Assembly (NCBI GenBank): GCA_016872285.1
Contig: VGZZ01000008.1
Location: 1-64,000, forward strand
DNA from: SAR202 cluster bacterium
Lineage (GTDB): Bacteria > Chloroflexota > Dehalococcoidia > Lucifugimonadales > GCA-2712585
Reading direction: 5' to 3'
Length of the DNA stretch: 64,000 nt
Shown here piece by piece: positions 25,093 through 32,574 of the stretch (the first letter of the stretch is position 1; each line of letters begins with the position of its first letter). The position numbers and the translations under genes were made by a program. The notes under the pieces were generated by a model that did no database searches, was not told the origin of the DNA, and worked only from the letters and a program-made list of their open reading frames with translations.

Positions 25093-26616
25093 TTACCCTC
25101 CCTTCACCCAGTCCGCCACCCTCTCCCCAATCATTATCGACGTGCAGTTCGTGTTCGCCCGCACAATCTCCGGCATAATCGACGCATCCGCCACCCTAAT
25201 CCCCTCCAGCCCGTGCACCCGCCCGTACTGGTCCACCACCGCCTTCGCGTCCGTCTCCGCCCCCATCTTGCACGTCCCCGACGCGTGATGCGACGTAATC
25301 GCGTTCCTCACTATCCACCTGTCCAGCGCCTCGTCCGACGCCATATCTGTGTCCGTAGGCTGGCTCCGGCACTCCAGTATCTTCTTGAACGCCTTGTCTG
25401 AGCATATCCTGTCCAACAGCCTCACCCCCTCCCGCATCTTCGCCACGTCCTGCGCGTCCTCCAGGTAGTTGAACTCTATCCGGGGGTTCACCCTCGGGTC
25501 CGACGACACCAGCGACACCTTCCCATAGCTGTGCGCCATCTCCAGAATCACCCTCGCCCCCATGTGCGGCTGGCCCTTGTATATCTCCCCTGGGTACGGG
25601 CTGAGAAACATGTCGTTGCGAATCTTCGACCCCCTGGCCGTGTAGCTCATACCCACCTGGCTGATAGTCGCCGGCTCCTCGCACCCCGACCTGTACTTGA
25701 AGTACACCAGCACCGACGGATGGTCCGTCAGGTGTTCTCCCACCCCCGGCAGGTCGTGCGACACCGGTATCCCCAGCGACTCCAGCTTGCCCCACGGCCC
25801 TACCCCCGAGTGCATCAAAATGAACGGCGACCCTATCGCCCCCGCGCTCAAGATCACCTCGTCCCCCTCCACCTTATATCCGCCGGAGGCGGACCCTCCG
25901 CTCTCGCACTCCACACCTACCGCCCTCCGGCCCTTGAACAACACCCGCCTCACGTTTACATTTCCCCGAATCGTCAGGTTCATTCGATGCCGGTTCGGAT
26001 TCAAATAGCAAAGGTTGGTGCTCATCCTCACGCCGCCCACCTGGTTCAGCGGCCTCGCCCCCACACCGTGAGCGTCCGGCGCGTTATGGTCCGGATTGTC
26101 CGGAAACCCCGCGCTGCGGCACGCCTGGTAAAACGCCCGCAGGCTCGGCCTCCACTCCTCCGGCTTGAAACGACGCACCGGTATCGGCCCCTCCTTCCCG
26201 TGAAAGTCCCCTCCAAAGTCCAGGTCCGTCTCCAGCTTCCGAAAGTACGGCAAGACCTTGGTGTACGACCACTCGCTGTTCCCCAGTTTCGCCCAGTAGT
26301 CGTAGTCCTCCGGCACGCCTCGAATAAACACCATCCCGTTCACTGAGCTCGACCCGCCCACCACCTTGCCCCGCTGCAGCGTCATCGGCATCCCCTGATG
26401 TCGATTCGCCACCGCCATATAGTCCCACAGGCTGCCTCCCCGCGACGCCTTAATCGCGTCGCTGCCATCCCTCACGTCTTCCGGCAGGAGGTCCACCGTC
26501 GAATAGTCGGCTCCCGCCTCCAGCAGCAGCACGCTGCGCTTCGCGTCCTCCGACAGCCGCGCCGCCAGCGCCGCCCCTGACGCTCCCGCCCCCACAACTA
26601 TCACGTCGTATCCCAT
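25093..26616 (-). CDS. GMC family oxidoreductase 4
   Basis: 507 residues. G-A-G-A-S-G-A near 8-14, L-L-L-E-A-G-A-D-Y, G-G-S-S-S-V-N-G-M near 87-95, base motif S-H-H-A-S-G-T-C-K-M-G and N-T-N-C-T before M-I-G-E-R. The choline-dehydrogenase-like layout is complete. It shares the G-A-G-A-S-G-A-A-L-A-A-R-L-S-E-D N-terminus with paralog 3, suggesting 3 and 4 arose from a later duplication, but keeps the asparagine pair that 3 lost. The translation-start region has GGAG 6 nt before the ATG. Confidence 0.92.
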   Translation of the reverse strand: MGYDVIVVGAGASGAALAARLSEDAKRSVLLLEAGADYSTVDLLPEDVRDGSDAIKASRGGSLWDYMAVANRHQGMPMTLQRGKVVGGSSSVNGMVFIRGVPEDYDYWAKLGNSEWSYTKVLPYFRKLETDLDFGGDFHGKEGPIPVRRFKPEEWRPSLRAFYQACRSAGFPDNPDHNAPDAHGVGARPLNQVGGVRMSTNLCYLNPNRHRMNLTIRGNVNVRRVLFKGRRAVGVECESGGSASGGYKVEGDEVILSAGAIGSPFILMHSGVGPWGKLESLGIPVSHDLPGVGEHLTDHPSVLVYFKYRSGCEEPATISQVGMSYTARGSKIRNDMFLSPYPGEIYKGQPHMGARVILEMAHSYGKVSLVSSDPRVNPRIEFNYLEDAQDVAKMREGVRLLDRICSDKAFKKILECRSQPTDTDMASDEALDRWIVRNAITSHHASGTCKMGAETDAKAVVDQYGRVHGLEGIRVADASIMPEIVRANTNCTSIMIGERVADWVKGG

Positions 26617-27110
26617 CTCATCTCCTAAAGTTTCAATTCAGTGCTGACCAATTCTCGTTTATCGGAAAAACAGAATTATATAGTTTACCCGCCTCCGCCT
26701 AGTATCTTTCCTAACCGAGAGCGCAGGCAATTTGCGCCTTTCCCCGCTGCAACTAGCGACAGGGCGGGCCCTCCCATTCTGGTCCTCCCCCTTCGGCCTG
26801 GAAGAGCCTGTCCCGAGTATCCCCCGAGGGACGAAGGGGGAGTTAGACGCCGTCCTGAGCCTGGCCGAAGGAGGGGGTTGTGGTGTCTTTTTTCTTTCCC
26901 CTTCCCGAAGAGGAAGGGGCTGCAAGCTCGCCGTGGCGAGATAAAGGGGATGGTGGCCCCGAACGAGGAATGTTCCCATTTTCAGAGTCAAGCCGTCATG
27001 TCAAATACGATCCACCCCAGAATAACCCCGCATTATAAAGTCGCCCTATGGCAAAAACTAGCGCCATGTTAATATAACTCCACCTTCTTTCTACGTCCCT
27101 GGAGGGAACT
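26617..27110. repeat. gap with composite repeat (copy A8, 26779-26960)
   Basis: A composite element carrying both insertions: GAGCCTGTCCCGAGTATCCC inside module 1 and GACGCCGTCCTGAGCCTGG in the linker. Module 2 is CCCCTTCC-CGAAGA-GGAAGGGG, then GCTGCAAGCTCGCCGTGGCG inserted before the tail GGGGATGGTGGCCCC. The rest is AT-richer and unassigned; CTGGAGGGAACT before 27111 is the ribosome binding site of the next gene. Confidence 0.75.
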
Positions 27111-27941
27111 ATGGCTGATAGACCTCTCCCCAAACTCAAAGACGCCGCCCAGACCGTATTCTTCCAGGCCGGCGGCGAATGGTGCTTCCTCCGCACTCCC
27201 GCCAGCTTCAAAGCCTCCGGCGCGCCCACCCCCTGCGTCATCCAGTGCCACGGCAACACCGGCTACGTCAAGGACGGGGAGGCCGACTGGCTCAAGGACG
27301 AAGGCAAGACCACCTTTATAAACCGGCTCACCGAGGCCGGTATCGCCGTCGCCAGCACCCACGCCACCGGCAACCACTGGGGCCGACCCAACGCCGTCGC
27401 CGCCAACGCCGCCCTCCACACCGCCATCACCCAGAACGCCAACATAGACCGCGCCCGCATCGGCATCTGGGGCGGAGGCCTCGGCGGCGCCCTCGTTTGG
27501 AACTCCGTCACCGGCCCCCTCCTCGGCAAAGTCAAAGCCGCCGCCCTCCAGCAGGCCACCCTCTCCTACGAAAGCGTCATCCGGCAGCACAAGTTCAAAG
27601 GCCACCTCCTGGAAGCCTACGGCATCCCCGCCGACACCCCCGACGACGCCGCCTTCGCCACCCTCTCCTTCAACGACCCCGTCACCCGCACCCGCCTCCT
27701 GGAAGACAAAATGGGCAAAAGCCTGGCCTCCCAGTTGCCCGAGGTTATCTTCATCCACGGCGACCTCGATGAAAACATGCTCTACCAGGAAAACCCCGTC
27801 CGACTCTCCCACGCCCTCAGCCCCGTCGGCGCTCGATTCACCTTCCACACCTTCAAAGGCGTCGGCCACGCCACCTACGCCCTCGGCGACACCGCCGCCC
27901 AGGTCGTCTCAGGCTTCTTCAAAAAGACTTTTGCCTTGTAA
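27111..27941 (+). CDS. alpha/beta-hydrolase-fold protein lacking the nucleophile serine
   Basis: 276 residues. Fold features are clear: V-I-Q-C-H-G-N-T-G-Y (oxyanion-hole strand, near 44-53), the nucleophile-elbow region I-G-I-W-G-G-G-L-G-G near 121, F-I-H-G-D-L-D-E-N (acid, near 214) and G-V-G-H-A-T-Y (catalytic His, near 255). At the elbow the usual G-x-S-x-G-G reads G-G-G-L-G-G, so Ser is replaced by Gly (codon GGC, one base from AGC). It may be non-catalytic or use another chemistry. CTGGAGGG lies upstream. The cytochrome gene overlaps its 3' end by 11 nt, so the two are probably co-translated. Confidence 0.8.
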   Translation: MADRPLPKLKDAAQTVFFQAGGEWCFLRTPASFKASGAPTPCVIQCHGNTGYVKDGEADWLKDEGKTTFINRLTEAGIAVASTHATGNHWGRPNAVAANAALHTAITQNANIDRARIGIWGGGLGGALVWNSVTGPLLGKVKAAALQQATLSYESVIRQHKFKGHLLEAYGIPADTPDDAAFATLSFNDPVTRTRLLEDKMGKSLASQLPEVIFIHGDLDENMLYQENPVRLSHALSPVGARFTFHTFKGVGHATYALGDTAAQVVSGFFKKTFAL

Positions 27942-28374
27942 CCTTCTACGCCGGCTCGCTCTGGCTGTAGGTCTTCCGTTGGTACTCTCGCTAGCCGCCT
28001 GCGGCGGCAACGCCCCCTCTCCCGCCCCCTCCCCAAACCCCGCCCAAGCCCAGCGCGGTGCCGCCCTCTACAACCAGAATTGCCAGTCCTGCCACGGCGA
28101 CGCCTCCTCCGGACAGGGCCGCATCGAGGGCGCTCCCATCCACGGCCCCGGCGGCCACACCTGGCACCACGCCGACGGACAGCTCGCCGGCATCATCCTC
28201 GGCCGCCTCGACTATCCAGGCCGCCGTATGCCCTCCTTCGCCGCCACCCTCACCGAAGATGACGTTGATGACATCCTCGCCTACTTCAAGACCCTATGGA
28301 CCCAGGAGAACCGCGACTTCCAGGCCGAAGTCTCCCGCAACTGGGATGCCCAGTTCTCCACCCCATCCCCCTGA
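27931..28374 (+). CDS. c-type cytochrome lipoprotein
   Basis: About 147 residues from the TTG at 27931, which overlaps the preceding stop. The N-terminus then forms a signal peptide with the lipobox L-S-L-A-A-C-G-G. A Pro/Ser/Ala linker leads into a class I cytochrome c domain: heme motif C-Q-S-C-H near 50 and the axial Met in R-R-M-P-S-F near 92. L-T-E-D-D-V-D-D-I-L-A-Y-F is the typical C-terminal helix. It should be a membrane-tethered electron carrier outside the cell. The frame continues upstream inside the hydrolase gene, but that part is Pro/Ser shadow sequence. No ribosome binding site is obvious. Confidence 0.82.
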   Translation: MPCNLLRRLALAVGLPLVLSLAACGGNAPSPAPSPNPAQAQRGAALYNQNCQSCHGDASSGQGRIEGAPIHGPGGHTWHHADGQLAGIILGRLDYPGRRMPSFAATLTEDDVDDILAYFKTLWTQENRDFQAEVSRNWDAQFSTPSP

Positions 28375-28379
28375 CCCTC

Positions 28380-28412
28380 CCGTCATTCCAGCGGAAGCTG
28401 GAATCCAGTTCT
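28380..28412. repeat. palindromic repeat, GTCATTCCAGCGG type (copy 1)
   Basis: GTCATTCCAGC-GGAA-GCTGGAATCCAG. A second copy (GTCATTCCGGCGGAGGCCGG) is inside the helicase gene at 49791, in frame. Confidence 0.85.
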
Positions 28413-28420
28413 CTTCGTAG

Positions 28421-28566
28421 GGGCAGGTCTGTGACCTGCCCTCTCCAAGCGTCGGATAATTATTCTAAGGGTGCGCGATAGAAAGAGTTCTGTCATCTCC
28501 CCACAATATCTCATTATTCAGGGCAGTCCGATGTAATCGGACCTGAGCCTGGCGAAGGATCTATGC
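28421..28566. repeat. hairpins in the gap before 28691
   Basis: 28421-28441 is the perfect hairpin GGGCAGGTC-TGT-GACCTGCCC. 28526-28542 is GTCCGAT-GTA-ATCGGAC, followed by CTGAGCCTGGCGAAGGATCT, a common repeat end. No T-run follows either, so they read as repeat elements rather than terminators. Confidence 0.65.
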
Positions 28567-28690
28567 CCACCACCGACCTCCCATTTAGCCCACCCTTGTT
28601 CCCTTCTCCCCTTTTGTGACAACTTTCGCTTGCTTTAATAAATACATATGTTCTATTATTCCCTACACACCAAACCCGTGGAGGCCCTTC

Positions 28691-29314
28691 ATGGAATCTA
28701 ATCCCCAGCCGTCCCACCCTATCAGTTCCCACCTCGCCACGGACACCCTGCCACCTGTCCCCATGCCCACCGACGAAGACCCTGAGGCTCCACTCAACGT
28801 TATAGACCCCGCGCTGTTGTGTTCCAATGAATGCGCCCACCTCTCGATGCAAAATCCTCCCACAGGTAAGTGCGACGGCGAATGCCGAAAGCGTTTCTTT
28901 GAGGAGGCCAACAACATTCTTAACCAATTGGAGCAGTGGCAGGCTGCTAAAAATGCCGCTAAGAAAGAGGAACAGGCCAAAAAGCGCCGCCCCGGCGGCC
29001 AGCCCGGCAACCAGAACGCCCGCAAATATGACCTCCACCCCAGGCGCCTCGCCCCCAAGGAGTGGGCAATGGTGCAAGAGTATATGGCCAATGAAAACTT
29101 GGACCTACGAGAAGAGATTTCCCTCCTGCGAGTTCGCTACCTCCAGCTTATTGTCGACCCCGACGCTAGCCCTAAAGAAATCGCCTACCTCGTCCATGCC
29201 ATGACTAGCATGCTTAAGACTCAGGCCCTCATCGACAAAATCTATCACCCCCTCGAAGAAAACGAAGAAAACAACGAAAACGACTCCACGCCTGATTCAC
29301 GCCTGAAAACCTGA
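28691..29314 (+). CDS. unknown protein with paired-cysteine cluster and basic G-Q-P-G-N-Q-N-A-R-K motif
   Basis: 207 residues from the ATG at 28691 (GGAGG 7 nt upstream; an in-frame start at 28616 is weaker). Residues 1-40 are Pro/Ser/Asp-rich. C44-x3-C48-x12-C61-x3-C65 could bind zinc. Residues 66-98 are a charged coiled coil, followed by R-R-P-G-G-Q-P-G-N-Q-N-A-R-K near 99-112. That motif is seen in phage terminase small-subunit-like and other DNA-binding proteins, so a mobile-element link is possible. The C-terminal half is helical and ends in an Asn/Glu-rich tail. Codon use is mixed, unlike its neighbours. No function is assigned. Confidence 0.65.
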   Translation: MESNPQPSHPISSHLATDTLPPVPMPTDEDPEAPLNVIDPALLCSNECAHLSMQNPPTGKCDGECRKRFFEEANNILNQLEQWQAAKNAAKKEEQAKKRRPGGQPGNQNARKYDLHPRRLAPKEWAMVQEYMANENLDLREEISLLRVRYLQLIVDPDASPKEIAYLVHAMTSMLKTQALIDKIYHPLEENEENNENDSTPDSRLKT

Positions 29315-29725
29315 GTCGATTTGGAAAAAAATTGCAAATCGACTCCCCAAAACGAATCCCCACTCCGATGTGCTCTACAATGTTGCCAATAGGGCCAATG
29401 CCGCCGACTGAAGTCGGCGGTACAGTCCTCCCACTCTAACTCCAACAAAAAGCCCGTCCTTCAGCCGAAGTTTAACAACTGAATTGGGTAAAGGAGGCTG
29501 CATGAGAATAAGCCTTTGGCTGGCCCTCCTTTCTCCCCATTGAAGGCCTGGTGCTAGTTGAGGTTCGATACGCATGAAACGACTAGCAGCCTCCAAGAAA
29601 ATTCCTTCCCCCTTGATGGGGGAAGGCGTAGGATGAGGGTGAAACCCTGGCTCAACAATCCTTTATTAAGGCTACCTGCCATCACTTTCCATCTCTAAAA
29701 CTTACCGGGATAACTAGCACCTCCC
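29315..29725. repeat. gap with hairpins and one intergenic repeat
   Basis: 29401-29420 is the perfect hairpin CCGCCGACT-GA-AGTCGGCGG. 29446-29470 (AACAAAAAGCCCGTCCTTCAG) is a half copy of the terminator at 29755. 29601-29650 is a CCTTGATGGGGGAAGG-type repeat ending GATGAGGGTGAAACCC. No supported gene. Confidence 0.6.
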
Positions 29726-29787
29726 TTTTTGTTGGGGGCTCTTTAGCCCCCAACAAAAAGCCCGTCCTTCAGCCGAAGGACGGGCTC
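29726..29787 (-). terminator. two overlapping hairpin terminators of the amidohydrolase gene
   Basis: 29760-29787 holds AGCCCGTCCTTC/GAAGGACGGGCT, which on the minus strand is followed by TTTTTGTTG. 29726-29759 is a second perfect 15-bp stem (TTTTTGTTGGGGGCT, loop CTTT, exact complement). The A/T-run between them is shared by both hairpins. Confidence 0.8.
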
Positions 29788-29810
29788 TGAAATCCTAGTT
29801 TGAAGGAAGG

Positions 29811-30944
29811 CTACTTCAAAAACCCGTACAGCTTCCCCGCATTATCCCTCGTTATCTTCTTCCGCGCCTTCGCGCTCACCCCTTCCAGGTCCTCCTCAAT
29901 CCACTTCTTGGACTCCGGCCATATCCCGTCCGGGTGCGGGTAGTCGCTCCCCCATATCACCCTGTCCTCCCCCACCATCGGCACAAAGTCCGCCAGCCCC
30001 ACCTCATGCTGGTACGTGCTGTACCCCTGCCGGCTCCAGTACTCGCTGGGCTTCATGCTCAGCCCCTTATTCTGCGCCCGTCGGTCTATAAACTCCTCAT
30101 CCATGCGATTCAGCACGTGCGGCAGCCACGTTATCCCGCACTCGCCCAGCACAAACTTGAAGTCCGGGTATCGCTCGCACGCCCCGCCGAATATCGCGCT
30201 GGCCAGGTACTCGCTCCCGCACACCTGAAACAGGCTTATCTTCACCATCCTGAACGCCTCGTCGTACTCCTTTGCCATGGCCGGGTCGTTAGGCTCCCGG
30301 ACGTTCGGCCCCGTCGTGTGGAACGATATCGGCAGCCCCGTCTCCCCCGCCGCCTCCCAGAACACATCCCAATCGCGATGCCACACCGGCTTCACCGCCG
30401 TCGCCACCGCGAAGTCCGCGCCCTTCAGCCCCAGCCTCGCCGCCCGCCTTAACTCGCTGGCCGCTATCTTCGGGTCGTGGTTCGGTATGCACGCCAGCGC
30501 CGCCCAGCGGCCAGGCTCCTTCTTGCAGAACTCCGCCGCCCACGAGTTGTATATCTCATATACCGCCTGCGTCATCTCCTTGTTCTGGAACCTCATCCCC
30601 ACACCCAGAATCCCATAGATAACCTCCGCGTCAATCCCGTCCACCGACATATCCTTCAACCGAAGCTCCGGCGTCGTCGGATGCGGCCCGCCCTCGTAGA
30701 ACCCGTACTCGTACATCTTGTCGACGTGCTTGGAGTGTCCCCTCTCAGGCTTCGTAAACCCAAACCCCAGCCCGCCGTACACCCCCAGGTCCTTCCCCTC
30801 CGCCACCCAGTGCGGCCCGTCCGGCTTCTGGACTATCTGCGGCACGTCCTTCTTGAACTTCGGCGGCGCCATCTCCACAAACAGCGTCCCCGGCATCCAC
30901 GTCATATCGATGTGCGAGTCCCCGGAAATAACGTCGTACTTCAT
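29811..30944 (-). CDS. amidohydrolase family protein 1 (amidohydrolase 2 type)
   Basis: 377 residues. N-terminal D-S-H-I-D-M-T (near 9-15) stands where ACMSD-like amidohydrolases carry their metal-binding H-x-H. Later features: A-C-I-P-N-H-D-P near 155, the metal-ligand S-F-H-T-T-G-P near 213, L-G-E-C-G-I-T-W-L-P near 272 and W-G-S-D-Y-P-H-P-D-G near 334 with the conserved catalytic Asp. Members of this group are TIM-barrel decarboxylases or hydrolases acting on ring-cleavage products and other carboxylates. The substrate is unknown. A paralog lies at 38579 with the same W-G-S-D-Y-P-H core. Confidence 0.87.
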   Translation of the reverse strand: MKYDVISGDSHIDMTWMPGTLFVEMAPPKFKKDVPQIVQKPDGPHWVAEGKDLGVYGGLGFGFTKPERGHSKHVDKMYEYGFYEGGPHPTTPELRLKDMSVDGIDAEVIYGILGVGMRFQNKEMTQAVYEIYNSWAAEFCKKEPGRWAALACIPNHDPKIAASELRRAARLGLKGADFAVATAVKPVWHRDWDVFWEAAGETGLPISFHTTGPNVREPNDPAMAKEYDEAFRMVKISLFQVCGSEYLASAIFGGACERYPDFKFVLGECGITWLPHVLNRMDEEFIDRRAQNKGLSMKPSEYWSRQGYSTYQHEVGLADFVPMVGEDRVIWGSDYPHPDGIWPESKKWIEEDLEGVSAKARKKITRDNAGKLYGFLK

Positions 30945-31450
30945 CCCATAGCTCCTTCCATCTAAATTCTCTCCAATCCCGACGATAGCAGGCAGCCCTC
31001 CCCCTGCTTTTACCAGATGCCGAACCCCCAGTCAAGGAACCCTCCCCAATATGCAAACCCAGCGCCACCTTGCCCCAGCAACGTCCCTTACCCTATATTT
31101 ACCCCTACCTGTCATGACCACTTCAATATTAGCTAGGCTGCACATTGCCTGCCGCTCCACCTTCTCCTCTCATGAACGCGTGATGCAATCTGAGCCACGA
31201 GCCTTTTGTGCAGACGGTGCTGGGAGCTTTCCATTCTGGTCCTCCCCCTTCGGCCTGGAAGGCGAAGGGGGAGTTAGACGCCGTCCTGAGTATGCCGAAG
31301 GAGGGGGTTGTGGTACTTTATTTCTCTTCCCCTTCCAGCAGGCTGTACTCAGTCCCGATGCAGTCGGGAAAGGGGCCAGGGGATGGTATCCCGCGTATGA
31401 CCAGGAATGTAATATGCACCAAGCTTCTTGAGGGCAAGACCGGAGTACCC
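30945..31450. repeat. divergent gap with composite repeat (copy A9, 31234-31392)
   Basis: 31160-31195 holds the CCTTCTCCTCTCATGAACGC start piece. 31234-31392 is a composite element with the linker insertion ACGCCGTCCTGAGTATGCC, and a second insertion (CTGTACTCAGTCCCGATGCA) inside module 2. ATGACCAGGAATG follows the tail. CGGAG at 31441-31445 is the ribosome binding site of the hydratase gene. Confidence 0.75.
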
Positions 31451-32293
31451 ATGCCTGAACCCTACGTCATAGTCGAACGCCATAACGGGGTCTTGAAGCT
31501 CACCCTCAACGACCCTACTACCCGCAACGCCCTGGGCCCCGACATGGTCAAAGCCCTCTTCGATGAGTTGGACCGATTCGAGAAGGACCCCAACGACCGC
31601 GTCCTCCTCCTCACCGGCCAGGACCCCTCCTTCTGCTCCGGCGCCAACGTCCGCCGATTTGACCAGCAGGCCAAAGAGCGTCAGGAGCAGACCGCCGGGC
31701 CCACCTTACCCTGGGGCGCCATGGAAGCTTCCCTCGGCAAGCGCTCCGAAATCGAGCCTAACTCCGGCGCCCTCATGCCCCTCCGCCTCCATCGGCTTCA
31801 GAAGCCATCCATCGCCGCCGTCAACGGCCACGCCATCGGCGTCGGCATGGGCCTCGCCCTCGCCTGCGACATCCGTGTGGCCTCCGAGAAAGCCTCCTTC
31901 TCCGAAGCCTTTGTCCGCATGGGCCTCGTCCCCGGCGACGGCTCCTGCTGGCAGCTCCCCCGACTCATCGGCCTCAGCCACACCTTCCTCCTCCAGTACA
32001 CCGGCGACCGCATCGACGGCGCCGAGGCCTACCGCATCGGCCTCGTCAGCAAGCTCTACCCCCACGACCAGATGATGCGTGAAGCCGAAGCCCTGGCGCT
32101 GCGCATAGCCCAGGGGCCTACCTTCGCCATCTCTCTGATAAAATATCTAGTGCACAAGTCCTTGGACACCAACCTTGAGCAAAGCCTGGAACTCGCCAAC
32201 GCCGTCCAGGAGAAAGTCCGCGACACCGAAGACCACCGAGAGGCCGTCCGCGCCTTCCTGGAAAAGCGCCCCCCAAACTTCAAAGGAAAATAA
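31451..32293 (+). CDS. enoyl-CoA hydratase/isomerase (crotonase family)
   Basis: 280 residues from the ATG at 31451 (GGAG 5 nt upstream); the frame extends further up only through repeat sequence. Crotonase features: L-N-D-P-T-T-R-N-A-L near 19-28, the oxyanion-hole segment S-F-C-S-G-A-N-V-R near 58-66, and a second half I-A-A-V-N-G-H-A-I-G-V-G-M-G-L-A-L-A-C-D. Family members hydrate or isomerise enoyl-CoA thioesters. It leads a same-strand run with acyl-CoA dehydrogenases and CoA-transferases, which supports a role in breakdown of a carboxylic acid as its CoA ester. Confidence 0.9.
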   Translation: MPEPYVIVERHNGVLKLTLNDPTTRNALGPDMVKALFDELDRFEKDPNDRVLLLTGQDPSFCSGANVRRFDQQAKERQEQTAGPTLPWGAMEASLGKRSEIEPNSGALMPLRLHRLQKPSIAAVNGHAIGVGMGLALACDIRVASEKASFSEAFVRMGLVPGDGSCWQLPRLIGLSHTFLLQYTGDRIDGAEAYRIGLVSKLYPHDQMMREAEALALRIAQGPTFAISLIKYLVHKSLDTNLEQSLELANAVQEKVRDTEDHREAVRAFLEKRPPNFKGK

Positions 32294-32395
32294 CTACCAT
32301 CACCTCAAAATGCCCGCAAATCCCCTAAACTCATACCTGACCGCCGTGTTCGCGCCCCGTCTTGGATATGTCCAAGGTTGGTTGCAGGCTAACAT

Positions 32396-32453
32396 GCCCC
32401 TCCTTCTCCCCTTGTGGGAGAAGGTGCAGGATGAGGGGTGAAACCCTATGGAT
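32396..32453. repeat. intergenic repeat, CCTTCTCCCCTTGTGGG type
   Basis: CCTTCTCCCC-TTGT-GGGAGAAGG hairpin, then TGCAGGATGAGGGGTGAAACCC. It is a variant of the CTCCCTTGATGG family and separates the hydratase from the first dehydrogenase. Confidence 0.7.
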
Positions 32454-32574
32454 ACGATGCTTTATCAATGCCGCCTATCGCGCTGCGCTTATTCTTTCTC
32501 TCCTTTCGGGCGCCAGGATAGAAGATGGTCCATCCCTTTCATGCCCATTCACCACTCTAGAAAGACTACTTTTT

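Noticed and set aside
27769-27930. Extended N-terminus of the cytochrome gene
   Set aside because: It overlaps the hydrolase gene and encodes Pro/Ser shadow sequence; the signal peptide begins at the TTG at 27931.
31208-31450. Extended N-terminus of the enoyl-CoA hydratase
   Set aside because: It is encoded by the composite repeat and has no crotonase features; a ribosome binding site precedes 31451.
32362-32574. Extended N-terminus of acyl-CoA dehydrogenase 1
   Set aside because: It reads through a repeat and hydrophobic junk; the family N-terminus starts at 32575.
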